Below are positions 10,439 through 22,686 of a DNA stretch of 64,000 nt, piece by piece. The notes below the pieces were generated by a model. The model saw nothing but the letters and a program-made list of their open reading frames with translations, was not told the DNA's origin and made no database searches. The DNA is from Eustoma russellianum. Taxonomy: Eukaryota; Streptophyta; Magnoliopsida; Gentianales; Gentianaceae. The translations under genes were made by a program, and so were the position numbers. Where the stretch lies: assembly GCA_036186865.1 (NCBI GenBank), contig AP025074.1, positions 6,252,877-6,316,876 of the forward strand, given 5' to 3'. Numbering within the stretch: position 1 is the stretch's first letter; each line of letters begins with the position of its first letter.

Positions 10439-12535
10439 CCAAACTTGAACAACCTTTCTTGGTTTTGAAATGTTAAAATCATGTTGCATATAATGATCAA
10501 ATAGTGGATTTTGATACATAGAATATGATGGAAAAGGGGCTGCATATTTATGTCTAGTTGGATAAGCATTGTAAGTTCTATATGCATTTGAATGTTGCCA
10601 TGTATATGAGTTATATCTTGGCCGTGTATAAGCATGATGTTGTGTATGTCTAGGCCGTGTGTTGTACACTGATTTAGGCCGAGAGTATGTCATGTTCTTC
10701 ACATAAGCATGTTGTTGCATACAAGGCATAACTTGAGCAGATTTCATACTACTTTGTTTAGGCATTCTTGTATACATGTAAGCATGGTTTCTAGGTGTAT
10801 TTACCTTCCTATATGTTGATGCATTTTGCAATCTTTGTGATGAAGGTGGTGTGGGCAGAATAGGTTCATTTCTAAATGCATTTGGCCTATATTTCATGTT
10901 GGTTGAAGATGATACAAATGTTGTTTCCTTAGGTGTGTATTCAGCTTCTTTAACATATCCAAGACCTTGTTTGTCATTTCCATGCTTTTGAGATGCAATA
11001 AGAGTGTCTAACAAGTTGGAACCATTCTTAAATTGTTCTAAAGATTTGTTCAAGTCTAGATTGCATGCTTTTAATGATTCAAATTCAGTTTCTATTTCAT
11101 GTAATTTAGACTTTAAAACATTGAAATCAACACATTGCACACATTGCACATTTTCATGTTTGTTCTTAAGTTCCTTAATCTGATTTTGCATTGAACTAAT
11201 AGTGTTAGATGATTCAAGTTGAAGAACTTCTAGTTGAGAAGTTAGATTCAAGTTAGACGTCTCCAACTTGTTCTTCTCCTCAACTATTCTTTTCTTCTCC
11301 TTGGATAGCTTCTTATATCTATCATGCAACTTTTCTAATTCATCCAACAATTCATCTTGAGTAAAATCACATTCAGAGTCAGAATCGAATGTTACCTCAT
11401 TTGTAGACTTTGAAGCCAAACATGTTTGTGCAACTTCAAGTTCCTCCTCGGATTCGGATGAAGATGTGTCATCCCAAGTGCTTGAACTTGCCTTGAGAGC
11501 TTTCTTCCTCCTTTGCATAGGTTCTACTCTAGTTTTTGTCCTTGTCTTTTCATCCATGTCACGGTTTTTGTTCTTGTTTGGACAATCATATGAGATGTGT
11601 CCTTGTTTGCCACATTCATAACACTTAAGTTCTTTATCATACCATTTACCATCTTGTTTGTTAGATTTCACATTGATAGGGGCAGCTGATTTTGCTTGTC
11701 TTTTAGTTGGTCTTTTCTTGAAAAACTTCCTTAAACGTCTAGCTAACAACATTATGTCTTCTTCATCACTTTCATCATCACTTTCATACTCGGCTTGATT
11801 AGATGATTCGGGTTCATTTGTTACAAATGCAAGTGATTTAGACTTGTTACTAGTTTCAGCCTTTCTTATATTCAACTTGTTTTCATAAACTTTTAAAGAG
11901 CCTATCAATTCATCAAGTTTTATTTGAGAAAGATCTTTGCTTTCTTCAATGGCACTAACTTTGGCATCCCATTCAATTGGCAAACTTCTCAAAACTTTTT
12001 GCACTTTTTCTTTCATCAAAAACGTTTTACCAAGTGATTCAAGTGAGTTGTATAAGTTTGTAAGCCTTAAATCCATATCAACAATTGATTCATTAGGCAG
12101 TAAATGAAATGTTTCAAGTGTAGTCATTAACATGTTAATCTTTGATTCCTTTACTTGATTAGTTCCTTCATGCTTCATTTCAAGACATTTCCACATATCC
12201 TTTGCACTTAAACATGAAGAGACATAGGCAGATTCACTCCTACTTAAACCATTCAACAATAATTGCATTGCTTTAGCATTAAGACTCATTTTCTTTTTAT
12301 CTTCATCACTCCAATCTTTTCTATATTTCTCAACTTCTTGTGATAAGCCATCAATTATAACATGCTTAGTAGGCACATAAGGTCCATCTTCAATGATAGA
12401 CCACAAGTCTATATCAATAGCCATTAAGAACAATTTCATCCTAAGTTTCCAATGACTAAAGTTTTCTCCATCAAAAAGAGGTGGTCTTTGTGTGGACATG
12501 CCTTCTAATTCTATTTTCATGTGTGACTTAGACAT
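10415..12535 (-). CDS. gag: Copia Gag of element B, full length
   Basis: 706-residue Gag. Order: copia gag-type domain (residues about 15-215, with HWKLRMKLFL and W-rich motifs), basic stretch, CCHC zinc knuckle near residue 305 (CYECGKQGHISYDC), acidic linker, coiled coil at about 390-520, and a Tyr/Arg-rich tail with repeated YTRP/YSRP motifs. It is 8 residues shorter than Gag of K because one YTRPKFNA unit of the tail is missing. The start MSKSHMKIELEG is the same as in K and L and follows the leader directly. It looks intact although its pol is interrupted. Confidence 0.93.
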   Translation of the reverse strand: MSKSHMKIELEGMSTQRPPLFDGENFSHWKLRMKLFLMAIDIDLWSIIEDGPYVPTKHVIIDGLSQEVEKYRKDWSDEDKKKMSLNAKAMQLLLNGLSRSESAYVSSCLSAKDMWKCLEMKHEGTNQVKESKINMLMTTLETFHLLPNESIVDMDLRLTNLYNSLESLGKTFLMKEKVQKVLRSLPIEWDAKVSAIEESKDLSQIKLDELIGSLKVYENKLNIRKAETSNKSKSLAFVTNEPESSNQAEYESDDESDEEDIMLLARRLRKFFKKRPTKRQAKSAAPINVKSNKQDGKWYDKELKCYECGKQGHISYDCPNKNKNRDMDEKTRTKTRVEPMQRRKKALKASSSTWDDTSSSESEEELEVAQTCLASKSTNEVTFDSDSECDFTQDELLDELEKLHDRYKKLSKEKKRIVEEKNKLETSNLNLTSQLEVLQLESSNTISSMQNQIKELKNKHENVQCVQCVDFNVLKSKLHEIETEFESLKACNLDLNKSLEQFKNGSNLLDTLIASQKHGNDKQGLGYVKEAEYTPKETTFVSSSTNMKYRPNAFRNEPILPTPPSSQRLQNASTYRKVNTPRNHAYMYTRMPKQSSMKSAQVMPCMQQHAYVKNMTYSRPKSVYNTRPRHTQHHAYTRPRYNSYTWQHSNAYRTYNAYPTRHKYAAPFPSYSMYQNPLFDHYMQHDFNISKPRKVVQVWVPKGTLT

Positions 12536-12706
12536 GCTTCTTAGTGTGTGAGAAAACGTTTAAAACACTTATAAGAAGGAAAGAAAGTGTCACCTTGTTG
12601 TAGATACCAAATATGAAGAATATAAGACAACCAGAAAATTTCCAGCAACTTTGCAACTTGGAGTGTAAACTGTTTTCAGCTCAAATAAGAATATGGTGCT
12701 CAACTT

Positions 12707-12719
12707 GGCTCTGATACCA
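12707..12719 (-). promoter_or_regulatory. Primer binding site of B
   Basis: Minus-strand TGGTATCAGAGCC two bases from the LTR end. The leader runs from 12536 to 12706. Confidence 0.95.
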
Positions 12720-12721
12720 AT

Positions 12722-15700
12722 TGTTGGACCTGTATAGCACCACTAGAGGGGGGGGGGTGAATAGTGGATTAGCGGAAATTACACTATAATTACCTTCAAA
12801 AACTTGTTTGAAGACCCCTTTGCCTCTTTAACCTCAGATTCTGAAAATTCCAGAAACAGTTCACTACTTTGAACGTTTTGGTTGAACCACTTATACACCT
12901 GTGCAAGCTCTCAAACTTGGCAGAGATCAAGTTTAGAATGTTTATAATATGTCATAAAAAATTCAGTCAATTTCAAGCAAGTTAGCACGTTCAAATAAGC
13001 AAGAGAAGTAAAGTGTGCAATTCTGGCAGTTTCAGGCAGAATGTTAGCTTAACTTCAAACGATGATATCTCAAAATCTACCCGTGCTATTTTGATGAATC
13101 TTATGTCAAATTAAACCTTATGATGTCTAGTTTAATTTGATATAAGGCTCACTTCAAGATTCGCAGGATAGCCTGTTCAAATTGAACAAGTTTTGCACAC
13201 TGGTCAGAATTGTTCACAGAATGTAGCAACAATTTTGTGAAGACGATTTGACCATGCTAAACACCTTAGAATTTAGCGATTCTTGCGGCTAATGAAAGCT
13301 AACACATTGAAGTATAATATATCCAAAATTCATGCAATTCTAAGACTGTTTGCTTGTTCAATTATACGTGCCAAGTTAGTGTAAATCTCAGGCAGAAAAC
13401 AGTAAGTGCAGGAAATAAGTAAAGAACACAAGGAATTATCCTGGTTCGGTCAATGTGACCTACTCCAGTCCCAAGAGACACCTTCTCTTGGATTTCACTA
13501 AACACCAAACACCAAAGTCACCTTACAAAGCCAAAGGAAGAAGCTTTTCACCAACTTCTTCAAGAGGCTGCACCAAAACTGAAAATCAGCACTAGTTTGT
13601 TTCACCTTTGCACCTTTGCACCTTTTGCTCACCTCTAAGGAGTAAGCTTTATACACCAGCTTCTCCCTTACAATATGTAGTTTGAAAGGTGTTGAAATGA
13701 CAAGAAATGAAGAACTATACAATCATAAAGCTTGCTACAAATGTGTTCTTCAATAGAGAAGAGAAGAAGAGAAGAATGAAGACAAAGAGCTGATTTGTCT
13801 TGCTTGCTTTCTTTGCTTTCGTTGGTGTGCATCTCTTCTTCATCCTTGGAGCTATTTATAGCCAAGAGGACAGCCTATAGGCTCCTCAAAATGGACGTTG
13901 GAATGGTTGAAGATAAGGAGAAAATTCAGCACCTTTTTAGCTACCAAAATTCAGCATTTTGACTTTCAAGATAAATCTGAATTTTTGAATGCTTTGAAAT
14001 AGTCTTCCAACCTGAATATTTATCCCATTGTAGCCGTTGGAATGAGATGTAAAATAGCTTCATTTGACCACTTAAAATCAGCTCCTAATCAGCAATATCC
14101 ATGTGTAAATAACTTGCCATGTATGCAGCAAATTTTATCTCCTCATTTTGAATACTACATGAACGTTGGAATGAGGTGGAAAAAGGCTCCATTTGAATGT
14201 CACATGAACGTTTGGAATGCCTACAATCAAGGCATTGGATAATAGTTCAAAGATAAAGATAAATCAGCCAAGTTTGAATTGATCTCCAATATAGCCGTTG
14301 CTCCTTTCTTGGTTAAGAGATTTTTGCTCCAACTTTGAATAACAAGTGGACGTTGGAATGTAGCTAAAAGATAGAGAGAATTCAGCTTGACTTGGTCTTC
14401 AATCATATAGCCGTTTGTAACCAGCTTGGTTGAGAGATTTTTGATTCAACTTTGCTACATTGTAGGACTTGCTTTTTGTCACACATTATAACCTGAAATT
14501 TTGATCATATACCATACGAAAATATTGCTCCATCTTTGACCAAAATAGCCGTTGTAATCATCACAAGAATAGCCAAGAACAATCATCTAAAATCAGCACC
14601 AAAATAGGATTTATTTGAACTTGCCTTGACTTGTTCAAAATCTGAACATTTGAACATGAAATATGCGCCAACATCCGTGTGTAACCATATAAAATATAGT
14701 CATTTATGTCTTCAACATGTAGCATAGAATACCATATGAAGAATGCCAAGAATTCCAAGAAAACCATAGATGTGATGACCATAATATAAGAATTCCATTT
14801 GAGATACCATGCTGCCCATTTCCATAAATATAGGGCACGTACCATATGTGACATAAACACATATAAACATCATATAAGCAATATGTAATACGTTAGAAGA
14901 CCCATTGGCAAGTGAAGAGACCAGAATACCCCTTAGCACAAAAATAGGAACTTTGTCCTAGGATGAACCTAGACATGGTGCTGCTCCAGATTCATTTTTG
15001 CCATGATGTGACATGACTTATAAGTGTGTCATATGATCATATAAGTCCGTTGGAAGAAGACCAAATAAGAATGAGAAGTCCAAATGGTGAAATTACCAAA
15101 ATAGCCCTTATATAGGTCAATAAGCTTCCCACCGGGTCAATTCAGTTTTAACCCGTGCCAAGCATGCCTTTCCTCAGCCAATTAGATTCTAAATTGAATA
15201 AGGATCATGTGGGCTTTTGAATCACTCAATTTGGAGTTCATTTGCCCAAGATATGAACCAAAACCTGCAATAGGATACTAAACCGAACAATTTGCCTTAT
15301 ATTGTAAGTCATGTGACTTCAAGGCTTGGTTAGATCATATTATCAACATGTATTGGCATATATATCTTTTAAGATCAGTTTGAACAACATGTATTGGCAT
15401 ATATAATCTAAGATCAGTTTGAACATGTCTTGATTAAGATATGTGATTGAATTGGCCAAGTTCAATCTCATGATCTTAATCAAACTTGTTCAATCTTGAT
15501 TCATTCAAGCAATTTCACATTTAGCTCATAAGTTCATAAGTTCATGCCTTGCCAAAACAATTTCACATTTAAACGTTACACATACATGCTCACATATGCA
15601 TCTTCCAATCATTCAAACATGATATATCTATTTGCAATCATCATAACAATTACACATATGCACACACACATACATTTTGCACAACAATTACACATATGCA

Positions 15701-15780
15701 CACATATACATTTTGCACACCAATTACACATATGCACACATATACATTTTGCAATCACTCAAACATAATATATCACAACA
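12722..15780 (-). repeat. 5' LTR of element B (3059 bp)
   Basis: The longest LTR copy here, from TGTTGTGATATATT (element sense, at 15780) to GGTCCAACA (at 12722). TATA box CTATAAATAG on the minus strand at 13852-13861. The start of the LTR holds three copies of a 36-bp unit (15648-15755 region; two in K and L), and a segment around 15340-15430 contains a partial duplication of about 50 bp. Confidence 0.93.
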
Positions 15781-17794
15781 ATGGTACGTGCCCTATTTTT
15801 ATGGAAACGGGCAGCATGGTCTATCAATTGGAAACTCTTATATCATGGTTATCACATCTATGGTTTTCTTGGAATTCTTGGTATTCTTCATATGGTTTTC
15901 TATGCTACATGTTGAAGACATAAATGACTATATATTATATGTGTGCACACGGTTATTGATGGTTATTGGCGCATAAATATTCAGACTTTGAACAAGTCAA
16001 AGCAAGTTAAAAGAAATCCTATTTTGTTGCTGATTTCAAATGGCTATCTTTGCATATGTTTACAACGGCTATCTTGGTTCAAAATGGAGAAACATTTCGT
16101 ATGATATATGGTAAAGATTCAGGTTATAATGTGTGACAAAAACAAGTCCTACAATGTAGCAAAGTTGAAGCAAAAAAAATCTCTCAACTCAATCATATGC
16201 AACGGCTATATGCTTCAAGATTGAAGACCAAGTCAAGCTGAATTCTCTCTATCTTTTAGCTACATTCAAACGGTTATATGTTCAAAAATTGGAGACCAAT
16301 TCAAACTCAAGTCAAGCTGATTTCTCTCTATCTTTTAGCTACATATCAACGTCTATGTGTGTTCAAAATGAGGAGATAAAGTTGTTCAAAATACATGCCA
16401 ATTCAGCTGCATACATGGCAAGTTATTTACACATGGAAATTGCTGATTGGAGCTATCTTTTAAACGTTCAAATGGAGTTATTTTCACCTCATTCCAACGG
16501 CTATAATAGGATGAGATGAGGGATAAAAATTCAGTTGAAGACCAATTCAAATCAACAAAAGATAAGCCTCATTTGACTAGCTAGAAAGGTGCTGAATTTT
16601 CTCCATCTCACAACCATTCCAACGTCTCTTAAGAGGAGCCTTTAGGCTGTCCTCTTGGCTATAAATAGCTCCAAAGGTGAAGAGTAATGGACACCAACGA
16701 AAGCAAAGAAAGCAAGCAAGACAAATCAGCTCTTTGTCTTCATTCTTCTCTTCTTCTCTTCTCTATTGAAGAACACATTTGTAGCAAGCTTTATGATTGT
16801 ATAGTTCTTCATTTCTTGTCATTCCAACACCTTTTATACGACATATTGTAAGGGAGAAGCTGGTGTATAAAGCTTACTCCTTAGAGGTGATCAAAAGGTG
16901 CAAAGGTGCAAAGGTGAAACATACTAGTGCTGATTTTCAGTTTTGGTGCAGCCTCTTGAAGAAGTTGGTGAAAAGCTTCTTCCTTTGGCTTTGTAAGGTG
17001 ACTTTGGTGTTTGGTGTTTAGTGAAATCCAAGAGAAGGTGTCTCTTGGGACTGGAGTAGGTCACATTGACCGAACCAGGATAATTCCTTGTGTTCTTTAC
17101 TTATTTCCTGCACTTACTGTTTTCTGCCTGAGAATTACACTAACTTGGCACGCACAATTGAACAAGCAAACAGTCTTAGAATTGCATGAATTTTGGATAT
17201 ATTATACTTCAATGTGTTAGCTTTCATTAGCCGCAAGAATCACTAAATTCTAAGGTGTTTAGCATATTCAAATCGTCTTCACAAAATTGTTGCTACATTC
17301 TGTGAACAATTCTGACCAGTGTGCAAACTTGTGCAATTTGAATAGGCTATCCTTCGAATCTTGGAGTGAGCCTTATATCAAATTAAACTAGACATCTTGA
17401 GGTTTAATTTGACATAAGATTCATCAAAATAGCACGGGTAGATTTTGAGATATCATCGTTTGAAGTTAAGCTAACATTCTGCCTGAAACTGCCAGAATTA
17501 CACACTTTACTTATCTTGCTTATTTGAACGTGCTAACTTGCTTGGAATTGACTGAAATTTTTATGACATACTATAAACATACTAAACTTGATCTCTGCCA
17601 AGTTTGAGAGCTTGCACAGGTGTATAAGTGGTTCAACCAAAACGTTCAAAGTAGTGAACTGTTTCTGGAATTTTCAGAACCTGAGGCTAAAGAGGCAAAG
17701 GGGTCTTCAAACAAGTTTTTGAAGGTAATTATAGTGTAATTTCCGCTAATCCACTATTCACCCCCCCCTCTAGTGGTGCTATACAGGTCCAACA
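15781..17794 (+). repeat. Copia LTR fragment C, target of B
   Basis: The 3' two thirds of a copia LTR in plus orientation, colinear with the L LTR from about 35507 on, with TATA box at 16669-16678 and end GGTCCAACA at 17794. Its first part was separated by insertion of B and lies left of the window. No primer binding site follows: the next base begins a gypsy leader (D). So C is either the 3' LTR of a full element or a solo LTR; the window cannot decide. Expected target duplication starts gtgtt at 17795. Confidence 0.9.
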
Positions 17795-18342
17795 GTGTTA
17801 AGCTAAACAACCGATTAAACCTCTTAAACTATGTTGTAAACTAGCCTAACTAAGCTAAATAAGGTAGCACTAAAACGTTTTGGACAGCTTACACACAAGC
17901 TACTAGAAACAGAATTTTAACAAATAGTAAACTATCAACTATTCTAATTTTTGGTGTTTCAAGTTTTCTGATTTTAAGGACACAACTAAACTAACACTTA
18001 AACTACTAGATTAAGGTATAATGAAGATCAACTAAGCTAAATAAGGCAGCATATAAAACGTCTAAACAGTTTGCACAAAAGTACTAAAACAGAATTTTAA
18101 GTACTACAACTTGATGAAAAATTAAACTATCAACTAGTCTAAGTTCTTTTTGTGGGGTGTTTTCGGTTTTGCCACTAAACTAAGTTACCAAACTATAGTA
18201 TACTATCTAACAAACACTACAAAACATAAACTAACTAACTAAACTAACAGATTCTAAATGGATATAAGACAAATAGTTTACTACACGGCAGCATCATTTT
18301 ATGCATGTTAAACAAGGTAAACATGAATAGAAGACTAACCAA
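17795..18342 (-). other. Leader fragment of gypsy D
   Basis: Non-coding leader with no convincing open frame. It contains an imperfect tandem duplication of about 180 bp: the motif aactaagctaaataagg occurs near 17848 and again at 18030, each followed by similar text (aaaacgt, cagaattttaa, actatcaact). Confidence 0.7.
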
Positions 18343-18355
18343 CGCTCTGATACCA
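18343..18355 (-). promoter_or_regulatory. Primer binding site of gypsy D
   Basis: Minus-strand TGGTATCAGAGCG, two bases from the LTR end; matches tRNA-iMet type priming. Confidence 0.92.
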
Positions 18356-18357
18356 AT

Positions 18358-19678
18358 TGATGAGCCAAATGGGGGCTGGAAACGTTTGCCAAGGATGTTG
18401 TCTCCTACTCCAAACTGATTTGAACACAAGCTATGTCAAAGAACACCTCAAAGACACCCTTTGATCTTTAACCGTTGTTCTTGGCTCAATCTATGCCAAC
18501 ACCTCTTCCTCTTTGGCACTCCAACACATCTAAAACCTCAAAGAGACCCTAAGATGCTGTAAACCAAATAAAGAAGCAAATACTAACAAGTTCTAGGCTG
18601 GAACTTGAGAGAAAACCGTAAGTGGCTTTAGACTTCAACTTGAAATGTTGAAAACTCCTTGAAGGAAATTCTGGTTCAAAATGTATATTGATAATGGTTG
18701 TAAATTACATTCAGCTTCTAAACTTCTTATAACTAACGAAAATGATGGAAAGTACAAGTCCTAATGTACAAGGTACTAGCATAAAATGAGATGCTTGCTT
18801 TTTGAACAAGTTGGAGCAACTTTCGGTGAAAAGGAGCTGGTTGCTTCCCTCTTCTTCTTTGCTTGTCTTGAGCTATAGTTTTGATTGGTTTAAACATTGA
18901 GCAGCTTGCTTGAATCTCACCCTTGATTGGTTGTAAGTTGTAGCATTGATTTTTTCAAAGAAATTCGCTTAGACAACCGTACATCTCTTGCTTGAATTCA
19001 TCCAAAGTTTTGATTGGTTTATGGAGTGTGCAGCTTGGATAAAACTCAGCCTTGATTGGTTCTTACTTTGTGTTGAATTTTCAAACAAAATATCTAGTGA
19101 ACCAGCCGAAAATCTCATGCCTTTTGATTGGATCCTTGGTTGAGCAGCTTGTTGAATTTTCTAACTTGATTGTGATTGGTTAAATCATTTGGTAGACTTC
19201 TTTCTATTGGTTGAAGGCTTGAGCTGCTTCCTCATTCTTGTTTTTCAACGTGAAGAACATTGTTGGAATTGACATGAGTGCTTGTTAAGCACCTTGCTTG
19301 CAAGCTACTTGAATTTCACTTCTTTGGTTGGACAAAAATTCAGGTTTGGTTTGCATCTTCAAGCTAAAAAAACGTGTACCTGAAAATAAGGCAAGAATAC
19401 AACACAACTATCCTAAAACAAAGTTAACAAACTAACAATATTAAAAAGAACATATAAAGATATGTACAACATGCATTTGATACAACTAGATCATAGCTTG
19501 TATCATATAAACCCAATGGATGTCATCTTTGCTTGGCTCATCCTCTTCATGCCTGTAAAGAAATGATTCAACACAATGTAAAAATTTCTTAGCCATACTC
19601 CTTGTTATGGGACCATTGTGGGGCAATGAGGTGTCATCGTCAGTGTTTGCATCTACAAGGTTAGGCTGTAGCTCATCA
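18358..19678 (-). repeat. 5' LTR of gypsy D (1321 bp)
   Basis: Ends are a perfect inverted repeat, TGATGAGC at the start and GCTCATCA at the end (element sense), which fixes the borders. The first 190 bp in element sense encode the C-terminal tail of Pol (listed separately). Clearly diverged from the G LTRs. Confidence 0.9.
19486..19678 (-). pseudogene. Pol C-terminal tail encoded inside the D LTR
   Basis: The LTR start encodes a tail of about 63 residues, from DELQPNLVD through GPITRSMAKKF and FLYRHEEDEPS to a stop at 19486-19488. In a whole element it would continue the integrase frame of pol across the LTR border. In this 5' LTR there is no pol in front, so it is not expressed as such. 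E and G carry the same tail, H a diverged one with the pattern GPMTRxxAxxL...FLYxH..DEP. Confidence 0.8.
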
Positions 19679-19837
19679 CCTAAGAAAGATGGAACTTGGA
19701 GAATGTGTACTGATTGTAGAGCCATCAATAAGATCACTGTGAAGTATAGATACCCTATCCCTAGGTTGGATGACATGTTGGATATGTTGCATGGGTCTAG
19801 ATGCTTTAGCAAAGTAGATCTTAAACAAGGTTATTTC
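19679..19837 (+). pseudogene. pol: Gypsy E reverse transcriptase, first piece
   Basis: Encodes PKKDGTWRMCTDCRAINK through ITVKYRYPIPRLDDML to KVDLKQGYF, the start of the reverse transcriptase fingers/palm. Bordered by the D LTR on the left and by copia K on the right; the next residues, QVRIREGDEWK, lie after K from 31375. Confidence 0.93.
19833..19837 (+). repeat. Target site duplication of K, left (ATTTC)
   Basis: ATTTC directly before the K 5' LTR, repeated at 31370-31374 after the 3' LTR. Five bases is the normal copia value. Confidence 0.95.
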
Positions 19838-22671
19838 TGTTGTGATATTTTATGTTTGAGTGATTGCAAAATGTATATGTGTGCATATGTGTAATTGTTG
19901 TAATTGTTGTGCAAAATGTATATGTGTGCGTATGTGTAATTGTTGTGATTAGAAAATGCATATGTGATATGTATATGTGTAACGTTTACATATGAAATTG
20001 ATTGTGCAAGACATGAACTTATGAGCTAAATGTGAAATTGATTGATTGAATCAAGATTGAACAAGTTTGATTAAGATCATGAGATTGAACTTGGCCAATT
20101 CAATCACATATCTTAATCAAGACATGTTCAAACTGATCTTAGATTATATATGCCAATACATGTTGAAAATATGATCTAACCAAGCCTTGAAGTCACATGA
20201 CTTACAATATAAGGCAAATTGTTCGGTTTAGTGTTCTATTGCAGGTTTTGGTTCATATCTTGAGCAAATGAACTCCAAATTGAGTCATTCAAAAGCCCAC
20301 TTGATCCTTATTCAATTTAGAATCTAATTGGCTGAGGAAGAGCATGCTTGGCACGGGTTAAAACTGAATTGACCCGGTGGGAAGCTTATTGACCTATATA
20401 AGGGTTATTTTGGTAATTTCACCATTTGGACTTCTCATTCTTATTTGGTCTTCTTCCAGCGGACTTATATGATCATATGACACATTTATAAGTCATGTCA
20501 CATCATGGCAAAAATGAATCTGGAGCAGCACCATGTCTAGGTTCATCCTAGGACAAAATTCCTATTTTTGTGCTAAGGGGTATTCTGGTCTTTTCACTTG
20601 CCAATGGGTCTTCCAACATGTTATATATTGCTTATATGATGTTTATATGTGTTTATGTCACATATGGTACGTGCCCTATTTTTATGGAAACGGGCAGCAT
20701 GCTATCTATTGGAATTCTTATGTTATGGTTATCATTATCTATGGTTTTCTTGGAATTCTTGGTATTCTTCATATGGTTTTCTATGCTACATGTTGAAGAC
20801 ATATATATTATATATTTGTGCACATGGTTATTGGATATTGCACACGGCTGTTGGCACAAAATGTGTTCAAATTTTCAGATTATTGAACAAGTCAAGGCAA
20901 GGTGGATTAAACCCTATTTTGGTGCTGATTATTCTTGGCTATTCTTGGAGATAATGTTAACGGCTATTTTGGTTAAAATGTGGAGCAAAACTCTCTTGGC
21001 TCAAACGGCTACATATGATTCAAAAGTTGAAGACCAAGTCAAGCTGAATTTTATCTTTTAGCTACATTCAAACAGCCATTCCAACGTTCACCTATTTTGT
21101 TCAAAGATTGGAGCAAAAATCTCTCATGCAAACGGCTATGTGGTTTAAAGAGTTGAAGACTTATTCAAATTCAAAGGTGAGCTGATTTCTATCTATATTT
21201 GACCTATTATCCAATGCCTATCTTCAAGGGGCTGTTCAAACGTTCATGAAGTGTTCAAAATGAGGAGAAAAATTCTGTTCAAAAACGTATGCCAAATCAG
21301 CTACACACATGGCAAGATATTTACACATGTACATTGATGATTGGAGCTGATTTTTAAACATTCAAATGGAGCCTATCTCCACCTCATTCCAACGGCCATA
21401 AAGAGGATAAAAGTCAAGGTGAAAGACCATTTCAAAGCAACCAAAGATAAGTCTCATTTGAATAGCTAAAAAGGTGCTGAATTTTCTCCTTATCTCAACT
21501 CATTTCAACGGCTATATGGAGGAGCCTAAAGGCTGATCTCTTGGCTATAAATAGCTCTCAAGGTTGAAGAAGAATGGACACCAACGAAAGCAAAAGAAAG
21601 CAAGCTAAACAATTCAGCTCTTTGTCTCCATTCTTCTCTTCTCTTTTTCTATATTGAAGAACACGTTTGTAAAGGCTTTATGATTGTATAGTTCTTCATT
21701 TCTTGTCATTTCAACACCTTTCAAACTACATATTGTAAGGGAGAAGCTGGTGTATAAAGCTTACTCCTTTGAGGTGATCAAAAGGTGAAAAGGTGCAAAG
21801 GTGAAACTAGTTGCTGTTTTGGTGCAGCCACTTGAAGAAGTTGGTGAAAAGCTTCTTCTTTTGGCTTTGTAAGGTGACTTTGGTGTTTGGTGATTAGTGA
21901 AATCCAAGAGAAGGTGTCTCTTGGGACTGGAGTAGGTCACATTGACCGAACCAGGATAATTCCTTGTGTTCTTTACTTATTTCCTGCACTTACTGTTTTC
22001 TGCCTGAGATTTACACTAACTTGGCACGTATAATTGAACAAGCAAACAGTCTTAGAATTGCATGAATTTTGGATATGTTATACTTCAGTGTGTTAGCTTT
22101 CAGTAGCCGCAAGAATCACTAAATTCTAAGGTGTTTAGCCCATTCAAATCGTCTTCATAAAATTGTTGCTACATTCTGTGAACAATTCTGACCAGTGTGC
22201 AAAACTTGTTCAATTTGGACAGGCTATCCTACGAATCTTGAAGTGAGCCTTATATCAAATTAAACTAGACATCTTGAGGTTTAATTTGACATAAGATTCA
22301 TCAAAATAGCACGGGTAGATTTTGAGATATTATCGTTTGAAGTTTAGCAAACATTCTGCCTGAAACTGCCAGATTTGCACACTTTACTTATCTTGCTTAT
22401 TTGAACGTGCTAACTTGCTTGGAATTGACTGAAATTTTTATGACATATCATAAACATTCTAAACTTGATCTCTGCCAAGTTTGAGAGCGTGCACAGGTGT
22501 ATAGGTGGTTCAACCAAAGCGATCAAAACAGTGAACTGTTTCTGGAATTTTCAGAATCTGAGGTTAAAGAGGCAAAGGGGTCTTCAAACAAGTTTTTGAA
22601 GGTAATTATAGTGTAATTTCCGCTAATCCACTATTCACCCCCCCCTCTAGTGGTGCTATACAGGTCCAACA
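19838..22671 (+). repeat. 5' LTR of K (2834 bp)
   Basis: TGTTGTGATATTTT to GGTCCAACA. TATA box CTATAAATAG at 21545-21554. U3 holds five AACGG boxes (20959, 21004, 21131, 21391, 21507). A C-rich run (cacccccccctctag) lies about 40 bp before the end. Confidence 0.97.
20959..21554 (+). promoter_or_regulatory. K promoter: AACGG boxes and TATA box
   Basis: Five AACGGC cores, mostly as CAAACGGCTA or TCCAACGGCCA, precede a strong TATA box at 21545-21554. The cores resemble the mitosis-specific activator element (YCYAACGGYYA) bound by plant three-repeat MYB proteins; this reading is inference. The same array occurs in the 3' LTR 8698 bases downstream. Confidence 0.5.
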
Positions 22672-22673
22672 AT

Positions 22674-22686
22674 TGGTATCAGAGCC
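22674..22686 (+). promoter_or_regulatory. Primer binding site of K
   Basis: TGGTATCAGAGCC, two bases after the LTR; tRNA-iMet type. The leader continues to 22857 without open frame. Confidence 0.97.

Larger units (their letters stand above)
7241..15780 (-). mobile_element. Copia element B, interrupted by A
   Basis: Second minus-strand copy of the same copia family: 5' LTR 12722-15780, primer binding site, complete gag, and pol up to the last part of RNase H, where element A was inserted. The end of pol, the polypurine tracts and the 3' LTR must lie left of the window. At 15780/15781 B borders the interior of a plus-strand LTR (C), its own target; the expected duplication starts atggt. Confidence 0.93.
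17795..19678 (-). mobile_element. Gypsy element D, 5' end only
   Basis: Minus-strand 5' LTR (18358-19678), primer binding site and part of the leader, cut on the left by copia C. On the right it abuts, at cctaagaaagatgg, the reverse transcriptase codons of element E, its insertion target. Same family as E and G by LTR ends and sequence. Confidence 0.88.

Noticed and set aside
13498..13865. Small frames shared by the U5/R region of copia LTRs (also 16797-17021, 36412-36741)
   Set aside because: Present only because the LTR is repeated; start and stop positions vary between copies.
15646..15780. Short direct repeats resembling an array with spacers
   Set aside because: Continuous tandem repetition without unique spacers, part of the copia LTR; no cas-type genes and a plant context.
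20533..21061. Overlapping hydrophobic frames of 87-163 residues within copia LTRs (also 29231-29759, 35376-35772, 43755-44151, 14561-14939), which could look like membrane proteins
   Set aside because: They lie upstream of the LTR TATA box, reading frames change with indels between K, L, B and C, and the A LTR lacks the segment entirely. Repetition simply reflects the LTR copies.
22674..22686. tRNA-related match
   Set aside because: Only the complement of a tRNA 3' end, that is a primer binding site, not a tRNA gene.
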